Assembly (NCBI GenBank): GCA_025677825.1
Contig: JAIXMO010000026.1
Coordinates: 310,001-374,000 of the forward strand
Length of the DNA: 64,000 bases
Reading direction: 5' to 3'
Source of the DNA: Helicostylum pulchrum
Lineage: Eukaryota > Mucoromycota > Mucoromycetes > Mucorales > Mucoraceae
The notes beneath the pieces are model-generated. The model was not told the DNA's origin. It made no database searches and worked only from the letters and a program-made list of their open reading frames with translations. Each line of letters starts with the position of its first letter. Within the stretch, counting starts at the first letter, position 1. This document shows positions 12,019 through 25,302 of this stretch, one piece after another. The translations under genes were made by a program, and so were the position numbers.

Positions 12019-13752
12019 TTAAAAAGATACAAAAGGATTACGTGGTAAATTAAAAACGATTCTTTCTGCATGGTTCACTTCAATGGCAAGTGTATGTGTT
12101 CCTTTTATCTCTTGTTGTTTTTGTACGTATTTTATCCTTTTTTCTTCTTCTTTTTGCAATTGATACCATTCCTTCTTCTTCCCATGTTGATTTAATTCAA
12201 TTATATCATGTCCTTCAATATATACTTTTAAATAAACCAATGAATGCTTATAAAAATTTAATTTCGTCCTCGTCGTTCTCAACTCTTTTAATCTGGCTGT
12301 CAAAATAACTACTTTTACTAATGTACAAGCGCTACTTATAAAATCAAACACAGATTGACTTTGTATAGTTACTTTTTCCATTTCTAGTGTATCCAATACA
12401 GATCTTATTCCTTCTTGTTGTTCTTGATCTACATATAATACACATGAACTTAGCGATAAGAATTCCAATTTATTATGCTGCTTTAAAAATGTATTGATCG
12501 GTATTTGTAATGGTTTACCCACTGAATAATCAATATCAGTAGAAGGGTATGTATTAATTGTTGTTAATCCCGTAAATTGACCCAAAATTTCAACAAGATC
12601 TGTATTCCCTACCGGAATAACCAAATCAACACGATATACCGAATGTCTTTGCTTTGATATTGATAAATTACGCAACTCGGTCAAGTCCTGAGATTGGGAA
12701 CTGTATTTTTCAAGTTGAATCGCAGTTTGATCAAACGCTTGTAACACATTAACTGATAAATGACACACATCTACATTGAATGTCTTCAACTGTTTACAGT
12801 GTTGTACGATCTCTATAATATTCGATTCATACTCTATACTAGCTGGTGTAAACTGATTCATCTTTAATACTTCGATTTCTGGATACTTTTTTGCAATATA
12901 ACCAAGCCAATCTATCACACTAATATCTTCATTTTCGTAAAACGAATATCGACTACCTTGCATCTCTAGTCTTTTTAACTGACTAACGGCTTTAGGTATA
13001 AATCCATCTCCTGTCGTCGTCGTCGATCCATCTTCACCCAACGCAATATCTTCTAGGACCAAAGCTTCAATACTTGGCGCATTATGGTGTAACAAGTCTA
13101 ATTTTTTTAACGTCAATTTCGCCACTATCAATTTAAAATACTTTAGACCAGGTGAGTTCTTAAGTCCCATTAACAAGTGATCCATGACGCTATCAGATGA
13201 CTCCTCAGGCACGAGATTAAAATTAAGATCGATTGTTGTCAAGTTGGGAAAATAGCCAGATACTAAGATAGATCCTGTATATACGTATTTTGTAAACTCA
13301 CTAAGACTTTCAAGTCGTCGCCAACTTTGAAATACATCACTGCTTTGCTTAAAGCATCCTTCCCGTTCATAAAATTCTTCATCGCCTTCTTCTTCTTCTT
13401 CTTCTTCTTCTTCTTCGTCTTCTTCGTAATCAGAAGAAAACATGTCAACTTCAGCTGTAGCAAGTGAAAAGTTTAATAGGTTGGGAAAGTAATGAGGCCA
13501 TTGTTTGATATGTGAGAATGTAATACCGATCCCATTCACTTGCAACGAGCGTACTGTATTGCCAAGCTCTTTATGCTTGTGAAAAAAATTGATCGGCGCT
13601 TGATGATCCTTGTCAATGTACACTGTCTCATAAAGATTATAGTTACTAACAATGTTGTGCCAACTTTTACACGCACAAGCAAACTGGAACCGCGTTTCAA
13701 AGTCTAGAAAAGACGCTATTTGTAAAAAAGTTTCGCGTGGTAGTCTTTCCAT
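12019..13752 (-). CDS. F-box protein with degenerate leucine-rich-like region, 577 aa
   Basis: Single uninterrupted frame starting at the ATG at 13752. Residues 1-45 form an F-box (LPRETFLQIASFLDFETRFQ, then ACKSWHNIV). An acidic run of mostly Glu follows at about residues 108-135. The rest is rich in regularly spaced Leu/Ile (for example LTTIDLNFNLVPEE, LKRLEMQGSRYSF), suggesting an LRR-like solenoid as in many mucoralean F-box proteins. Expected role: substrate receptor of an SCF ubiquitin ligase via Skp1; the target is unknown. It lacks introns, unlike most neighbours, and converges on the ADP-ribosylglycohydrolase gene. Confidence 0.88.
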   Translation of the reverse strand: MERLPRETFLQIASFLDFETRFQFACACKSWHNIVSNYNLYETVYIDKDHQAPINFFHKHKELGNTVRSLQVNGIGITFSHIKQWPHYFPNLLNFSLATAEVDMFSSDYEEDEEEEEEEEEEGDEEFYEREGCFKQSSDVFQSWRRLESLSEFTKYVYTGSILVSGYFPNLTTIDLNFNLVPEESSDSVMDHLLMGLKNSPGLKYFKLIVAKLTLKKLDLLHHNAPSIEALVLEDIALGEDGSTTTTGDGFIPKAVSQLKRLEMQGSRYSFYENEDISVIDWLGYIAKKYPEIEVLKMNQFTPASIEYESNIIEIVQHCKQLKTFNVDVCHLSVNVLQAFDQTAIQLEKYSSQSQDLTELRNLSISKQRHSVYRVDLVIPVGNTDLVEILGQFTGLTTINTYPSTDIDYSVGKPLQIPINTFLKQHNKLEFLSLSSCVLYVDQEQQEGIRSVLDTLEMEKVTIQSQSVFDFISSACTLVKVVILTARLKELRTTRTKLNFYKHSLVYLKVYIEGHDIIELNQHGKKKEWYQLQKEEEKRIKYVQKQQEIKGTHTLAIEVNHAERIVFNLPRNPFVSF

Positions 13753-14201
13753 AATTTATAAAAGGGACTATGCCGTTTTTTTTTTTTTTTTTGGATTGTA
13801 GGGGAGATGATACTCCTCAGTTTTTATTTTATTTAAAGTCCTCTACTTGTAGTTTTGTTACAGTTGAGTAATAGAAAACAGAGAGGTATACGGCTTTATA
13901 CTATTAGTCAAGCCCGTAATCAACACGAATCGAGGGGACAATAATAAGCTTTTTTTTATATACGTATTATGTAACTACTCCTGGTTTTTGAAAAGTAACT
14001 ATTTAGTTATAAGAAGGGGAAAATCCAGTAATTGTTTTTATTTTGGTAGTTGCAGTTAGTAACTGCTATGTTTATAACTTATTTATTGTATTGACATAAA
14101 CCTATACTATATAAATCTGGTAAAAAAACTGATAGAAAAAATTCATTCTTTTTCTCTTTTTCTTCATACTCAAACACATACATATATATTTTCTGTGTAG
14201 A
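13753..14201. promoter_or_regulatory. Intergenic region between F-box and orphan gene
   Basis: Shared upstream region of two divergent genes. A TATA-like element TATATAAAT lies at about 14107-14115, roughly 90 bp before the downstream ATG, and is followed by a CT-rich tract. Nothing else is recognised. Confidence 0.4.
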
Positions 14202-14704
14202 ATGTTTTACAATAGTCCAAAAAATCTCACAATTGAAGATAATACCGGTAAAAAATTTAATTGCTTTGCATCATGGCTGTTATATTTGCAGTCAGATTTA
14301 TAGCTCTCCTGGTATAATCCCTCAACCATATTCGAAACTGTTCATCGGTACGATATTCCCGGTAGAAGTAGGGGGCAGTTAAATCTCGACCTATAGACAA
14401 CCGCTATAAATATGTAATGCGTAAGGATACAGATGAGCATGATGAAGCGCACTATTCACGCCCATACTGTCCACTAAATGAACTAGTTGTGTTTTGGGAT
14501 CACACAATTACGGAGCATAAACCTAGACGTATTACTATTGATAGCTATGAAGAAAAAGTCGCTATAATTCATCCTAGTAGTCATCAATCCCGTATTTTAC
14601 ATGATCGCAAAGATGTTTCTAGTATTAGTGAAGGTAGTAAAAGTGAACTACATCAAAGGATTAATGAGTTAGCAGACCTCTTTAATGCTTTATTTAGACG
14701 TTAG
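14202..14704 (+). CDS. Uncharacterised 123-aa protein
   Basis: Two exons: 14202-14247 and 14379-14704. The 131-nt intron has donor GTAAAA and acceptor GGGGGCAG. Other acceptors (after TTTGCAG or TTATAG) lead quickly to stops, whereas this one continues the long downstream frame. The protein starts MFYNSPKNLTIED and has a polar, His/Asp-rich middle (KDTDEHDEAHYSRPYC, VVFWDHTITEHKPRR). It ends in a possible amphipathic helix (SELHQRINELADLFNALFRR). There is no signal peptide, membrane segment or family I recognise. A TATA-like element 90 bp upstream and in-frame splicing support a real gene. Confidence 0.6.
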
Positions 14705-15590
14705 TATTTTTCCTCCGTATTTTCAATAAACCCATTTACTTTAAATGTTTGCGCTGTCATATATGTTGATACAACTTGGGAATAAATGTAAAAGTGTATA
14801 TTTTGGGAAGGATATTATAATAAAACACAAAGTTAATTACTGATATATACAAGCTATATATTCACGCCTTTTTGATTACTATTTACTTACTACTTTGTAT
14901 TTAAATGACAATTGCTAACTTGTTATTCTCATACCTAAGTTAGCAACCTGCCAATTTATGTTATAACCGATTGTGTTACTATTTATTAAAACAACCTGGA
15001 AAAATTTATTATTTATTCTATCATTTATTCAACGTGAAAACTTTTCTCCAACATAAATAATAAATAAAGCAACACAGACATCGTCCCGAGAGGCTTACAA
15101 AAAAAGGGTTATACATTACGTTTTAGACCAGATTTATATCGTAACAGACTACCTTTATGTTACCCAAAAGGACCGTACGCTTTTTCAGTTTCATCTGTCA
15201 TTTGAACCAATTTCTTTTAATATAAAAACTACTTACTTTTAAATAATAAAATCAATCATCTTTCATTTTGTAAAGACTTTCAAAGAACCTTACTGTCTTC
15301 TTTTTAACATATACATCAATTATAATAAAAGTTCAGTTTAAAAGCGAGCACCATACTATTTAGCTAGTTGACAACTAGTTATGAGACTTATTTATTTAGT
15401 TTAAGCGAAGTGGTATTAGAACTTCTAGTCTTTACAAAGGGATTATCAAACAATGTTATTAACACAAGGGATAATCGGACAAAATGACAGAGAGAGGGTA
15501 ATACATTAAATCGTATAAAGTAAAAGCTTAGATAAAAATAATAGCTTTAGACCTTTTGAAATGTATATCAACAATGAATCTTTAAAAAAG
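14705..15590. other. Intergenic region, no gene seen
   Basis: AT-rich, with no supported ORF or RNA gene. It ends at the hairpin of the adjacent Fanzor-like relic. Confidence 0.5.
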
Positions 15591-15608
15591 CCAAAGCGGT
15601 AACTTTGG
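15591..15608 (-). repeat. Terminal hairpin of Fanzor-like relic A
   Basis: On the minus strand this reads CCAAAGTTACCGCTTTGG: a 6-bp perfect stem with a 6-nt loop. The same hairpin ends the relics at 39605-39622 (one base changed in the loop) and 54825-54842. Confidence 0.75.
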
Positions 15609-15935
15609 TGGGAGTTTTCACAGTTTTAAAGCTTTCTATTTTTTTTTTCACAGGGAGGGCATCGAAGCTCATTTATCATGTAGACCACAAACCCGTTCTT
15701 CTTTAACATCGAAATAGGTGCCTTATTTCTTGTGGGTTCTTGATATATGACGTTAGGTGACGACCAATCCCCGAAAACCTGTACAGCATTAGGACCGAGT
15801 TTGGTTTTCAGGTTATGTATTTACCAATTTTAGGTCATAATAGAGTTATTGCTTGGAAATTTGATTTTCGAAACGGCAAAAGCTGTAATACTTCACTGGT
15901 ACGTTTTTTTTTTATTATCTGTTTGTTGTGTATCC
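15591..15935 (-). pseudogene. Fanzor-like (eukaryotic TnpB-related) C-terminal relic, copy A
   Basis: Read on the minus strand, broken frames spell LPFRKSNFQ, KLGPNAVQVFGDWSSPN, PTRNKAPISMLKKNGF, VVYMINELRCPPCEKK. This resembles the end of Fanzor/OrfB zinc-ribbon proteins, where an aspartate-containing GDW/GDG motif and an E-x(2-4)-C-x-x-C zinc-binding start follow each other. Stops and a frameshift separate the pieces. It is an inverted, mostly near-identical copy of 54328-54842, but lacks a segment of about 160 nt between the zinc-binding motif and the terminal hairpin. The junction lies at GTGAAAA, which flanks that segment on both sides in the longer copy and suggests deletion between short direct repeats. 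Family call by motif recognition only. Confidence 0.6.
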
Positions 15936-16978
15936 ATCTCTTCTGCCAAAATTTCAACTTTTCTTTTCTCTGCTTTCTCCAACCTTTACAATATACGCTC
16001 TTGCTGCAAAATTGTTTTTAAATAAGTAGTATAAAACTGAGACTTTAAAGAGCCAGTTACTAATCAATGGAAGAATGCTCACGTAGAAATTTCCGTAATA
16101 TAGATTGTACCTTTTTGTCAACTCAGAATCAGGAAAAAATTATTTGTTCACTCTTTATCGTTTCGTTTCCATAATAGTCATACAGGATATTTTTTTACTG
16201 ATACTCTTGTCATAATACGTCAAACATTTTTTTATATTAGATAACTACAAGCATGAACAAAAAAAAAAAAAAAAAATGAGGGGAAACAATGAAGTCAGAT
16301 CCTTTTACTATACCTCACAATTTTTCTTAAAAATAAACACTAATATGCAATGCACATTAAATTTGCTTAAATTACTTTTTTTTGCCGAAAAATTAACGTA
16401 TCATGATAAATATGCAAATACAATGTGAACATTTATTATTTATTTTAGCACCTGTTTAAATCTCAGAGACGATTGTGGGGTATTAAACTTTCTTCCCCAT
16501 ATTTTATCCATTAGAAACCATAAAAAAGCTAATTTTTGGTCCCTTGTGCTCTTCGGGTTAAAGAGATACGCTCCTGGATAAACAATGAACCCCTTTGTTC
16601 CGCCCCACCTCCTTCATTTATGTGCTTGTCCATCATTCGTATCGATCATTTTATAATAAAGTTGGGTTATACAAACAAGGAAACTTTCGTCGAATAATTT
16701 TTCTGTTTCATAAAAAAAAAAATTCCTTGCATTATAATGAAATAATTGCAAGTTCCTCCAGTAGACATAAATTGCTGTCTTAATAACATTAGTGCGGGGG
16801 AGATTTTTTTTAGGGTTACAAAAAAAAAATGATGTGGGAGACTTTCTCTCTATTTTCCCACAGCTTGTGTCACAACAACCAATAAATAATGATGTATGTG
16901 AGTAACAAAAAAAAAAAAAGGAAAAAGTATAAATTTATCCTTCTTTTTTCTTTGTTTACATCTTTTTTTTAAAGAATA
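15936..16978. other. Intergenic region upstream of acyl-CoA synthetase
   Basis: AT-rich. The minus-strand sequence just beyond copy A (15936-16020) may be more of the same relic (a basic, K/R/W-rich frame), but it could not be followed. Nothing else is supported. Confidence 0.4.
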
Positions 16979-19061
16979 ATGTCCGTAAATACAGCGAATA
17001 AACGTTTACAAAGCTTAAAACATCATTTAGCCCCAAATGATAATCCTCATTTTGAATCACGTAAGAAATAGCACAAGTTGTACAACCAAAATAACTAATA
17101 CACTTCGTTAGTTCGTTTGCATAGAAGACCAAACCAAGTACCGTATTTATCTAAATTAGATCCTCTACAATTTTTGCTAAGAAGTGCAATGGTCCACGCA
17201 CAAAAGACCGCTATCCTTCACCAAGGCCACAGCTACACCTATTTAGAGTTATCCGACCGTGTCAAGTCACTTGCCAATGTTTTGATTGAAACTTATAACG
17301 TTAAACCAGGAGATCGAGTAGCTGTTTTTTGTCAAAATATCCCTGCCTTCATGGACGCCCAATTCGCTATTCCAGCCATCGGAGCAATTATCGTCCCCGT
17401 CAATACCAGACTAGCAGCCAAAGAGGTCGATTATGTCATTGAACATTCAGGATCTAGTGTATTGATAGTGCAAGACGAACTTTCAGATCGACTTAGCCAA
17501 ACTTCAAGAGCCATACTTGCACATGTGATTCATGTAGCCGATAGCCAGAACCGTACGCAAGATCCTTATGAGCAACTTATTGCCGGCAGTAAGAACTGCT
17601 TATCTTGGAATGATTTTCCTACTCAGAATGATGAAAACGCAACCATCTCTATCAATTATACTTCAGGATCTACAGGAAAACCTAAAGGTGTTATGGTAAG
17701 TTATCGTGGAGCATACATGATGGCAATCGGTATGGCCATTCAAGATGGGCTCAGTTCAAAAACTGTCTTTTTATGGACTTTACCTATGTTTCATTGTAAT
17801 GGTTGGGGTTTCCCGTGGGCTGTCGTGATGGTAGGTGGAACACAAGTTATGTTGGATAAATTGGATTATACTCGTATTTGGAAACTTCTCAAGGAACATG
17901 GCGTAACTCATTACAATGGAGCACCTACCGTTCAAAACGAAATATGTAATCATCCTGATGCCGTTAGACTGAACCATACAATAAAGGCATATAGTGGAGG
18001 TAAGTCGAATGGCGTTAGATAAAAGAGATTTATTTTAAATATATTTTTTTTTATTGTGATAAAGGTTCTGCATTGTCAGCCACGTTAATTCGACGCATGA
18101 ATAATCTCAACTTGGAGCCTACGCAAGTATACGGGCTTACTGAAACGTATGGTCCGGCTGTGACAACGTATGATGTAAATACATTGGATGATTATACAGA
18201 GGAAGAAAAATACGCTCTTTTGGCTCGTCCAGGGTTTGGTATTGTAACTTCAGATGAGGTACGTGTCTTGAATGCTACCACCTATAAGGATGTTAATCCC
18301 GACGGAAAAGAAATTGGCGAGATTTGTTTTACCGGTAACTTGGTTATGAAAGGATACTATAAAAACCCGGTAGAGACAGAAAAGTCCTTCCGTAATGGTG
18401 TTTATTGGTCTGGTGATCTTGCTGTTAGACACGCAGACGGTTCGCTCGAGATTGTTGATAGAAGTAAAGATGTTATTGTCTCTGGTGGTGAAAATATCAG
18501 CTCCATTGAAGTGGAGAGTGTTATTTATCAATTAGATGATGTGAACGAATGGTAACATATATACATATATATAATTAAGTATATTAAAAATCTTAATCTA
18601 TTTTTTTTTCTTTTAGTGCCATTGTTGCAGGACCAGATGATAAGTGGGGTGAAAGACCAGTTGCGTTTGTTGTGGTAAAAAAGAGAAGTATGTTACAGGC
18701 TCAAGAAGTTGTCGCTCATTGTAGAGATTCATTAGCTGGATATAAGGTAAAAATTCGTAAAAAACAAACAGGGCATGGCATTTTAAATTATAACACCACC
18801 TCTCGTTTAGTGTCCCTCAAAAGTTATTTTTATTGATCAATTGCCAAGAACAAGGTAATGTATCATAGTAAAAAATATGTATGTGTAATATCACTCCTAA
18901 CATGCGAATTTATTGTTTGTAGTACTGGTATGTAACTTGAATTTTTCTTATCAAAAAAAAAGTACATTATTTTATTAACTGTCATTTTACTATTAGGCAA
19001 AGTTCAAAAATACATTTTACGCGAAGATTTGTGGAAAAACTATACGAAAAAAGTTAACTAG
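16979..19061 (+). CDS. AMP-forming acyl-CoA synthetase (ANL superfamily), 566 aa
   Basis: Seven exons: 16979-17060, 17112-17999, 18065-18551, 18617-18746, 18811-18854, 18923-18927 (only 5 nt) and 18997-19061. Adenylation core motifs are in order: SINYTSGSTGKPKGV (about residue 207, phosphate-binding loop), QVYGLTETYGP (about 344), YWSGDLAVRHADGSLEIVDR (about 437) with SKDVIVSGGENISS, and the catalytic-lysine motif LPRTSTGKVQK (about 540-550). Reaction: fatty or other carboxylic acid + ATP + CoA to acyl-CoA + AMP + PPi. The compact length and lack of membrane segments fit the short/medium-chain AAE-like class; chain length cannot be read. The C-terminus (KKVN) is not a PTS1 signal. The 5-nt exon is needed to restore the STGK motif. 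Confidence 0.9.
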
Positions 19062-19746
19062 GTTTGACGTATAATTCCGTTGATTTCTTTCTTTAAAACA
19101 AATAAAAGCAAACCATGATAAAGTGCCACTAGCTTTTTTTTCGGACAGCTAAAAGTACTTTTTGCCTTCCCAAAAGATCATTGCTCTGAATACTCTTTTT
19201 CCATTATATATAGAATATATTGTAATTGTATCTATTGCAACATTTTTAAATCAGATATTTTGTTGGAAAGTATCATGCTGATCGGGTACTTTGTTTTTAT
19301 AAGTTTATCTTTGAGTTTAAAAATAGGGGTAATAAAGAGTGGTGTCAAATTGAACGCTATAATAAATAAAAAAAGACCAAAATTTAGCGCTGTCAATTTG
19401 CACAATGTTCAACGGAAGACAAATCATTAGCCTGATCAACCCAGCTAGATAATATCACCTAGTAGCTTTTCGTTATTAACTATACGACACTTCTAAATGT
19501 GCGACTTGTAGTAGAAGAAGGATTACTGTCATTGGTAGTTTCTCTCGTTACTATTTTTAGAATGTATAGTGTAAAATACAAAATGCATTGACCAGGTTCG
19601 ATATTTTATGTATATTATATATGTCACAACAGGTTAACCCTTTTCACCGAAAAAAAAAAAAAAACGCTTTGGTGGGTATTAAAATTGAAACACAATTTTT
19701 TTTTTTTTTACATTTTCTTTCTCTTCCTTCTTTTTCGTAATTGAAT
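19062..19746. other. Intergenic region
   Basis: No gene seen. Immediately before the next ATG is a CT/T-rich promoter-like tract (19688-19740). Confidence 0.5.
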
Positions 19747-20245
19747 ATGGAACATGAAAGACAGCACGATATAAGCTTTTCTTCCGCATGGTTAGAGGGT
19801 TCTTTAACCGAAGACCAAATTGGCAGTTTAACTTCTCAACAATTGGAAAAGTAACCCCCCCTCCCCTTATCGTTGCTGCTACTACCGTTTATTAATCTTT
19901 TTCTCTAGTTATAATAATCAATTAAAGTACAATCTGGAACATAAAGGTATTATTTCTCCATTATATCATCATCTAGGCATTTATATTGACATTGTACACT
20001 TTTTTTTTGTAATAAGGTCACGAATCACAACATGAAATTATGGCCTTTATTTTATTATTTGCTCTATTCGCTTCACAGTTTTTAATCTTGTATTGGAAAA
20101 AGAAACACTATAAATCGTACCAAAGCATTAGTTTAGGTGGTCTTTACTTCTTTCCAGCATTGTTTGCATTGTACTCTGGATGGTATCGTTTCTTGATATT
20201 TTGGGCTTTATTTTCAATCTTGAACGGTGTTGGTAAAAAAGCAAT

Positions 20246-20278
<33 letters not shown>

Positions 20279-21222
20279 CGTTTTCAAAGGATATGTACAC
20301 TTACTTTTGTTGTTACAGTTATTTATAAAGCATCGAGAAAGCCTTTGGAATCTATGACACCTCGTATGGTTTACAAGTGGTTTACAGTACTTTATAATGT
20401 ATCATTTGTAGTTGGTTTGATTGGTTATCTTATCATTCTTGGAGTATTTTTCGGTATCGCTGCTGTGTTTGGGGTAGGCCCTGAATTTATTCAAGTTGGT
20501 ATCTTGTTACTTAGTTACGGTCTCTACTTCGGGTAAATATAACTGTACATTTTTATATTTTATATTTTGGCTGACGATTAGGGTAATATAGTGTTTTGGG
20601 TAGAGATTTTGTAGAGATTTGTACGGATAGAATGGCAGCGACAATTGGTTATTATTCAAAGGATGGATTACCCAGTAAATTTTTGAGCGAAGATATCTGT
20701 GCAGTTTGTGGACACGCTACTTCACATTCAACTGGTCGTATTGCGTTGCATAATGATCCAGCTGTGCGTCCCATGTTTTCTGACGATCCCGTACATCAAT
20801 TGAGTTGTAAGCATGTTTTCCATGAGAAATGTATTCGTGGTTGGGTAATGATTGGTAAAAAGGATATTTGTCCTTATTGGTAAGAAAATATAAAAAGTAT
20901 TGCATTTATTTTTCCATTTAAACTGATAGTTATTATCAGTAAGGAAAAGGTTGACCTTAAAGAATTTAAGCGTAACCCGTAAGTATTTTTTTTTTTAAAA
21001 AAAGGTTATATAAAAAAAAACGGTAGCTTATATTTATATATCTATAGATGGGATACACAGCAACAACTTTACCTCAACTTATTAGATGGTGTTCGTTACT
21101 TGGTAGTTTGGCAACCTGTAAGTAAATTAAATACCTGTGGAAATTTATAATACTAACTACGGAGATAATAGATTATCATTGGCGTAGTTCAACTCGCTTA
21201 TTATATGTTTGATTTAGATTAA
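19747..21222 (+). CDS. RNF121/RNF175-type RING-finger multispanning membrane protein, 339 aa
   Basis: Eight exons: 19747-19850, 19909-19946, 20017-20232, 20319-20532, 20592-20879, 20940-20978, 21048-21117 and 21172-21222. About five hydrophobic segments span residues 55-190 (IMAFILLFALFASQFLILYW; GGLYFFPALFALYSGWY; FVVGLIGYLIILGVFFG and others). Then comes GVLGRDFVEICTDRMA, a signature of this family. The RING starts CAVCGH (about 227), continues CKHVFHEKCIRGW and ends CPYC-KEKVDL. The tail WQPIIIGVVQLAYYMFDLD closely follows animal RNF121. The last intron contains a perfect TACTAAC branch site (21151). Family role: ER/Golgi E3 ubiquitin ligase linked to membrane-protein quality control. Confidence 0.92.
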
Positions 21223-22520
21223 AGAAAAGAAAAAAGAACGAGAGAATAGATGAGAACAAAAAAAAAAAAAAGTTTATATATTATAGATACAAATACAATA
21301 TCTTCACCTACGATCATGTTAACTGACAAAAAATGTGATTGGATGAATGTGAAAAAAAAGCGAATAAAGTTAGTAAAGGTGTGTAATGATTTTTTTTTAT
21401 AAAAAAAAAATCACTTGGCTTACTAAGTGACAATAAGGAATACGGAACGGTTATACGGACCGCATATAGACATTAGTTACAATGTCTTTGAGACGTAGAT
21501 CTCGGCGGCTCTACATCATAATACAAAGTTTTGCATTTAAATATTTATAACGTTAATTACGCTTTGATCCTGCAACTGAAATAATACTGTGCAAACAATA
21601 TATCAATAGATACATATGATTACGCCCTTATCGTAGAAATGGTTAACCGCATGTTTATATACAGCAAATTTCATGAGATTGTTTTATTTTTCTTGACTGA
21701 TTTGTTAAAATAAGCTGTAACAACAAGCTGTAGATATGTATACTTGTATATTAAAAAAACGATTAAGTAGATGAGTAAATGGATCCGCTATCTTATCAGG
21801 TTAAAAGTATTTTCTTTTTAAAAAAAAATATATAAATCACTTTTCTTTCTTTTAGGTATGTGCATCTTTTCTTTTATGACCATACAAAAATGATATTGTT
21901 CTTCTTAAAGCTACCGCCGTGCAAAAAGAGGGCTTTCTACAAACAGCTCAAATGCGGTCCACCCGACTGTGATAACTAGCGTGCAGATTAAAAAGATTGC
22001 GCTGGTACAAAATATAGTTTCACTTTCATGGTGTGATAGCCTTCTAAAAGCTGTAAAACATGTTACTCGAGTAGTTTATACTGAATCTATATTTGCATTG
22101 ATCAGAATTTAATTTATCAACTCTCCTCTGACCAAGGAAATTATGACTGCACAATATGAAACAAATATTCGTAATGGTGTTGTCAATAATAAATAATATA
22201 TACACGTCAAAAAAAAAAAAAAAAAAAAAGTGTAACCAGCTTATCTATAGAGGTACCTTCGTCAATTTTATAACCAATCATTTTAGAGTGTATTAATATG
22301 ACACCACCAACATGATACACCTTACTATGTATTATATTTATTTAATGCTAATCTTTGTTCAAAATTTTTAGTACTCAAGAAAACAGCAAAAATAGATTGT
22401 CGTTTAAACAAAGTAAACCCTACACACTATATTGTCGAGAAATAACAAGGGTAAGATTGCATGAATATGTTTAAATAAATTAAACACCCCTACAAACACC
22501 CAATATGCTCCCTAAAAAAC

Positions 22521-22551
<31 letters not shown>

Positions 22552-22627
22552 TTTTCCGACTTTCTTTTTTTCTCTTTTTTACATTTGTTTTCTTACCTTG
22601 TTACCTTCCGTTTCGGTGGCGCGTCAT
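21223..22627. other. Intergenic region
   Basis: No gene seen. Positions 21597-21622 resemble 45473-45498 (shared ATACATATGATTAC core), a short dispersed repeat. A long A-run sits at 22519-22548, just before the PKA start codon. Confidence 0.45.
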
Positions 22628-24138
<1,511 letters not shown>

Positions 24139-25302
24139 AAATAAATATATTGGTACTTGTATTACACTGTAAAAGTATATACATATAGACATTTTACTTT
24201 TTCTTTTGTAAAAACACATGTTGCGAATATTTGCTTTCGTTCATCAGTTGAAACTTCAACATAATGGTAGTTCTTGAAATATTTAATAGTTAATCAATTT
24301 AGCGATATATCTGCCGATCCTTTAAAATAGCTTTTTGAAGCGCGCATTTCACGAGCTACTACACTTACCGCTATTTGTAAAATCTCAATAACGCTTAAAA
24401 CAAGATAAGAGAGAGAGTGTGTGTGGTTTAATTAAAATAGAGTGGCTTAGTGCGTATTAAAAGCTTATTATTAACCATAAACAAGTAATTAGTAAAGTCG
24501 CAATTGATCTGCAGAATATTAAATCTCAAATATTTACTAAATATTTAAGATGAGATTTCACGCTATTACATCTCCTTTATTTATATTGACACACTATAAC
24601 TAATCCAATTAAGTCCTTCTGCGCGTATTTTATTTATCTATTGAGGTTAGTATTATTACTCTTTCTAGTATTTATACAGACAACTAAAGGGTGGCTTCAT
24701 CATATTTGATAACCTGTAAAAAAAAAAAATATCTTTTTTTCTTTCTTCCTTTCTTTCTTTTATAAAAGACTTATCCAAATGTATATTTAATATATCCCAA
24801 TCTTTTTCGCTCGTTCAATATATTTACGTATACATTTTTTTCTATACTTTCCTTTATTGAAAGTGTATACATATCGTCTCCTGTCTTCGAGCTTAATTCA
24901 TCGGGTGTTGTTGTTGGCGGTGGTGGCAAAAGGATGCATTCATTTTGAGTTGCTGGTCTGTCTTTAGGGAAATACCAAACGTACCACTACTTTATGCTGA
25001 TCAAGTAGTGGTCGAGCATACTTTTTTTTTAAAAAAAATAAAGGCGAAGCTGTATACTAAGTATAAATGTACTGGCATAGAAAACTTAATGGTGATTATT
25101 TCGTCACGTGAGATTTAAACTTTATTTTATTTAAACTGTTTTTTTTTATTTTGGCTTTTTTTATTTCTTTCTTTTTTTTCTTGTTAAAGGTCTTTCTTTG
25201 TTCTTGTCATCATATAAAAAAATAATAATAGAATCTTTATAAACTTTTATATATATATATATATATATAAAGCAGCATATATACACAAAAAAAAAAAAGA
25301 AT
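24139..25302. other. Intergenic region upstream of SET gene
   Basis: No gene seen. Contains a (TA)n run around 25245-25268 and long T-tracts within 300 bp of the next start codon. Confidence 0.5.

Noticed and set aside
19590..19610. tRNA B-box-like GGTTCGATA
   Set aside because: No CC at the end of the box, no acceptor stem and no A-box upstream.
19660..19675. CGCTTTGGTGGG resembling half of the Fanzor-relic hairpin
   Set aside because: Only one arm is present and no element sequence adjoins; probably chance.
22505..22627. Longer PKA start with a KKKKKKKK stretch and a hydrophobic segment
   Set aside because: The extension is encoded by an intergenic A-run and T-rich promoter-like DNA; the downstream MFNTEKED start is more plausible.
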